This document shows positions 48,930-49,275 of a stretch of DNA of 49,275 bases, piece by piece (within the stretch, counting starts at the first letter, position 1; every line of letters begins with the position of its first letter). Made by a program: the position numbers and the translations under genes. The notes under the pieces were generated by a model that searched no databases, had not been told where the DNA came from, and saw only the letters and a list, made by a program, of their open reading frames with translations. Origin of the DNA: Actinokineospora spheciospongiae (GTDB taxonomy: Bacteria > Actinomycetota > Actinomycetes > Mycobacteriales > Pseudonocardiaceae); NCBI RefSeq assembly GCF_000564855.1, contig NZ_AYXG01000185.1:1-49275 (forward strand), read 5' to 3'.

Positions 48930-49244
48930 TTGACGGCGAAGAACCCGAACGCGAGCTACATGCCCGGCGGGCACATCTCCAACGGCAGCAAGCCCGGTTT
49001 CAAGTCGCAGTATATTTCCACGACGAACGACATGGGCGTTCTGAAGAAGTGGAACCAAGGCAGGGCGGTGGAGATCGACCTCGACAAGTTCGGCGGTTGG
49101 GTTGTTGACGCCTCGACGCAGGCGGCCCGTGACCGCGCGGGCATCCGGGGCGCCACCGCGAACCGACTGGCGGAGAACTCGAAAGAGGTCCTGCTCGAGG
49201 GGTTCATCCCGCCGGGAGCGATCAGGTGGCTGGGAAAGGTCTGA
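48930..49244 (+). CDS. ART-like polymorphic-toxin C-terminal domain, possibly truncated
   Basis: A 104-residue frame resembling the ADP-ribosyltransferase-type toxin modules at the ends of polymorphic toxins. GFKSQYISTTNDMGVLKKW gives the 'Y-[IL]-S-T-T' strand, RAVEIDLDKFGGWVVDAST follows, and SKEVLLEGFIPPGAIRWLG is the E-x-L-[LV]-x-G-x-IPP ending common in such domains. The only start is a TTG without ribosome site. Upstream the frame remains open for a while but is not protein-like and has no start codon. It may be an orphan toxin module displaced from its carrier. GC is lower here than in neighbours, consistent with transfer. NAD use is inferred, not shown. Confidence 0.5.
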   Translation: MTAKNPNASYMPGGHISNGSKPGFKSQYISTTNDMGVLKKWNQGRAVEIDLDKFGGWVVDASTQAARDRAGIRGATANRLAENSKEVLLEGFIPPGAIRWLGKV

Positions 49245-49249
49245 GTGGG

Positions 49250-49275
49250 ATGACCGGTATGGCGGATCGGCTGAT
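49250..49275 (+). CDS. Start of a gene cut by the window end
   Basis: ATG 49250, six bases after the toxin-like stop, opens MTGMADRL. GGGAAAGG lies upstream. By position it could be the immunity gene of the preceding module. Too little is present to judge. Confidence 0.35.

Overview
The window is very GC-rich actinobacterial chromosome. GTG starts are frequent, GC3 is strong, neighbouring genes often overlap by 1-11 bases, and many proteins are secreted. The gene content (streptogrisin-type proteases, MarR/IclR/HxlR regulators, MbtH, TNT and ART toxin-type domains, Tat/Sec exoenzymes) fits a mycelial actinomycete, most likely Pseudonocardiaceae. That placement is inferred from style and content, not from a marker gene.

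Layout. (1) 1-4.1 kb: a tightly coupled trio in which two paralogous ~165-aa unknown proteins flank a half-size GT-B glycosyltransferase-like protein, followed by a 793-aa protein with a TNT-like and an SseB-like domain. (2) 4.4-5.7 kb: a MarR regulator with a Cys/His tail and an AhpD-like protein. (3) 5.8-16 kb: an exoenzyme island with two zinc metalloproteases, an S1E protease carrying FnIII and P domains, a trypsin-like protease and a phospholipase C. The S1E protease and the XRE-like regulator downstream of it are duplicated. In the left copy the protease has shrunk to a 56-codon remnant, while its promoter box and its regulator remain. (4) 16-24 kb: a phosphatase remnant, small proteins, a MarR-controlled FAD monooxygenase, alpha/beta hydrolases, a NarL-type two-component pair and an MFS fragment. 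(5) 23.6-32.4 kb: an IclR regulator divergent from an eight-gene operon that looks like catabolism of an aromatic compound: hydroxylase, extradiol dioxygenase, FAH-type hydrolase, TAXI-like binding protein, bicupin, alcohol dehydrogenase, MBL hydrolase and class II aldolase. (6) 33.3-35.2 kb: two convergent secreted polyester hydrolases of the cutinase/PETase type with identically numbered triads. (7) 35.4-39.4 kb: decayed DNA (histidine kinase fragment, frameshifted S33 peptidase) plus a STAS protein. (8) 39.4-46.6 kb: a lipoprotein, a BCCT osmolyte transporter, small proteins and an OmpR-type two-component system, linked by a recurring CTTTGCGATC-like motif. (9) 46.9-49.3 kb: an HxlR regulator, an orphan MbtH-like protein, and an ART-like toxin fragment followed by a gene cut by the window end.

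How they fit: the window mixes scavenging of extracellular polymers (protein, phospholipid, polyester), uptake and stress control, and one dedicated catabolic operon with its own regulator. Between these lie short zones of gene decay. No rRNA, tRNA, CRISPR array or intact insertion sequence was recognised.
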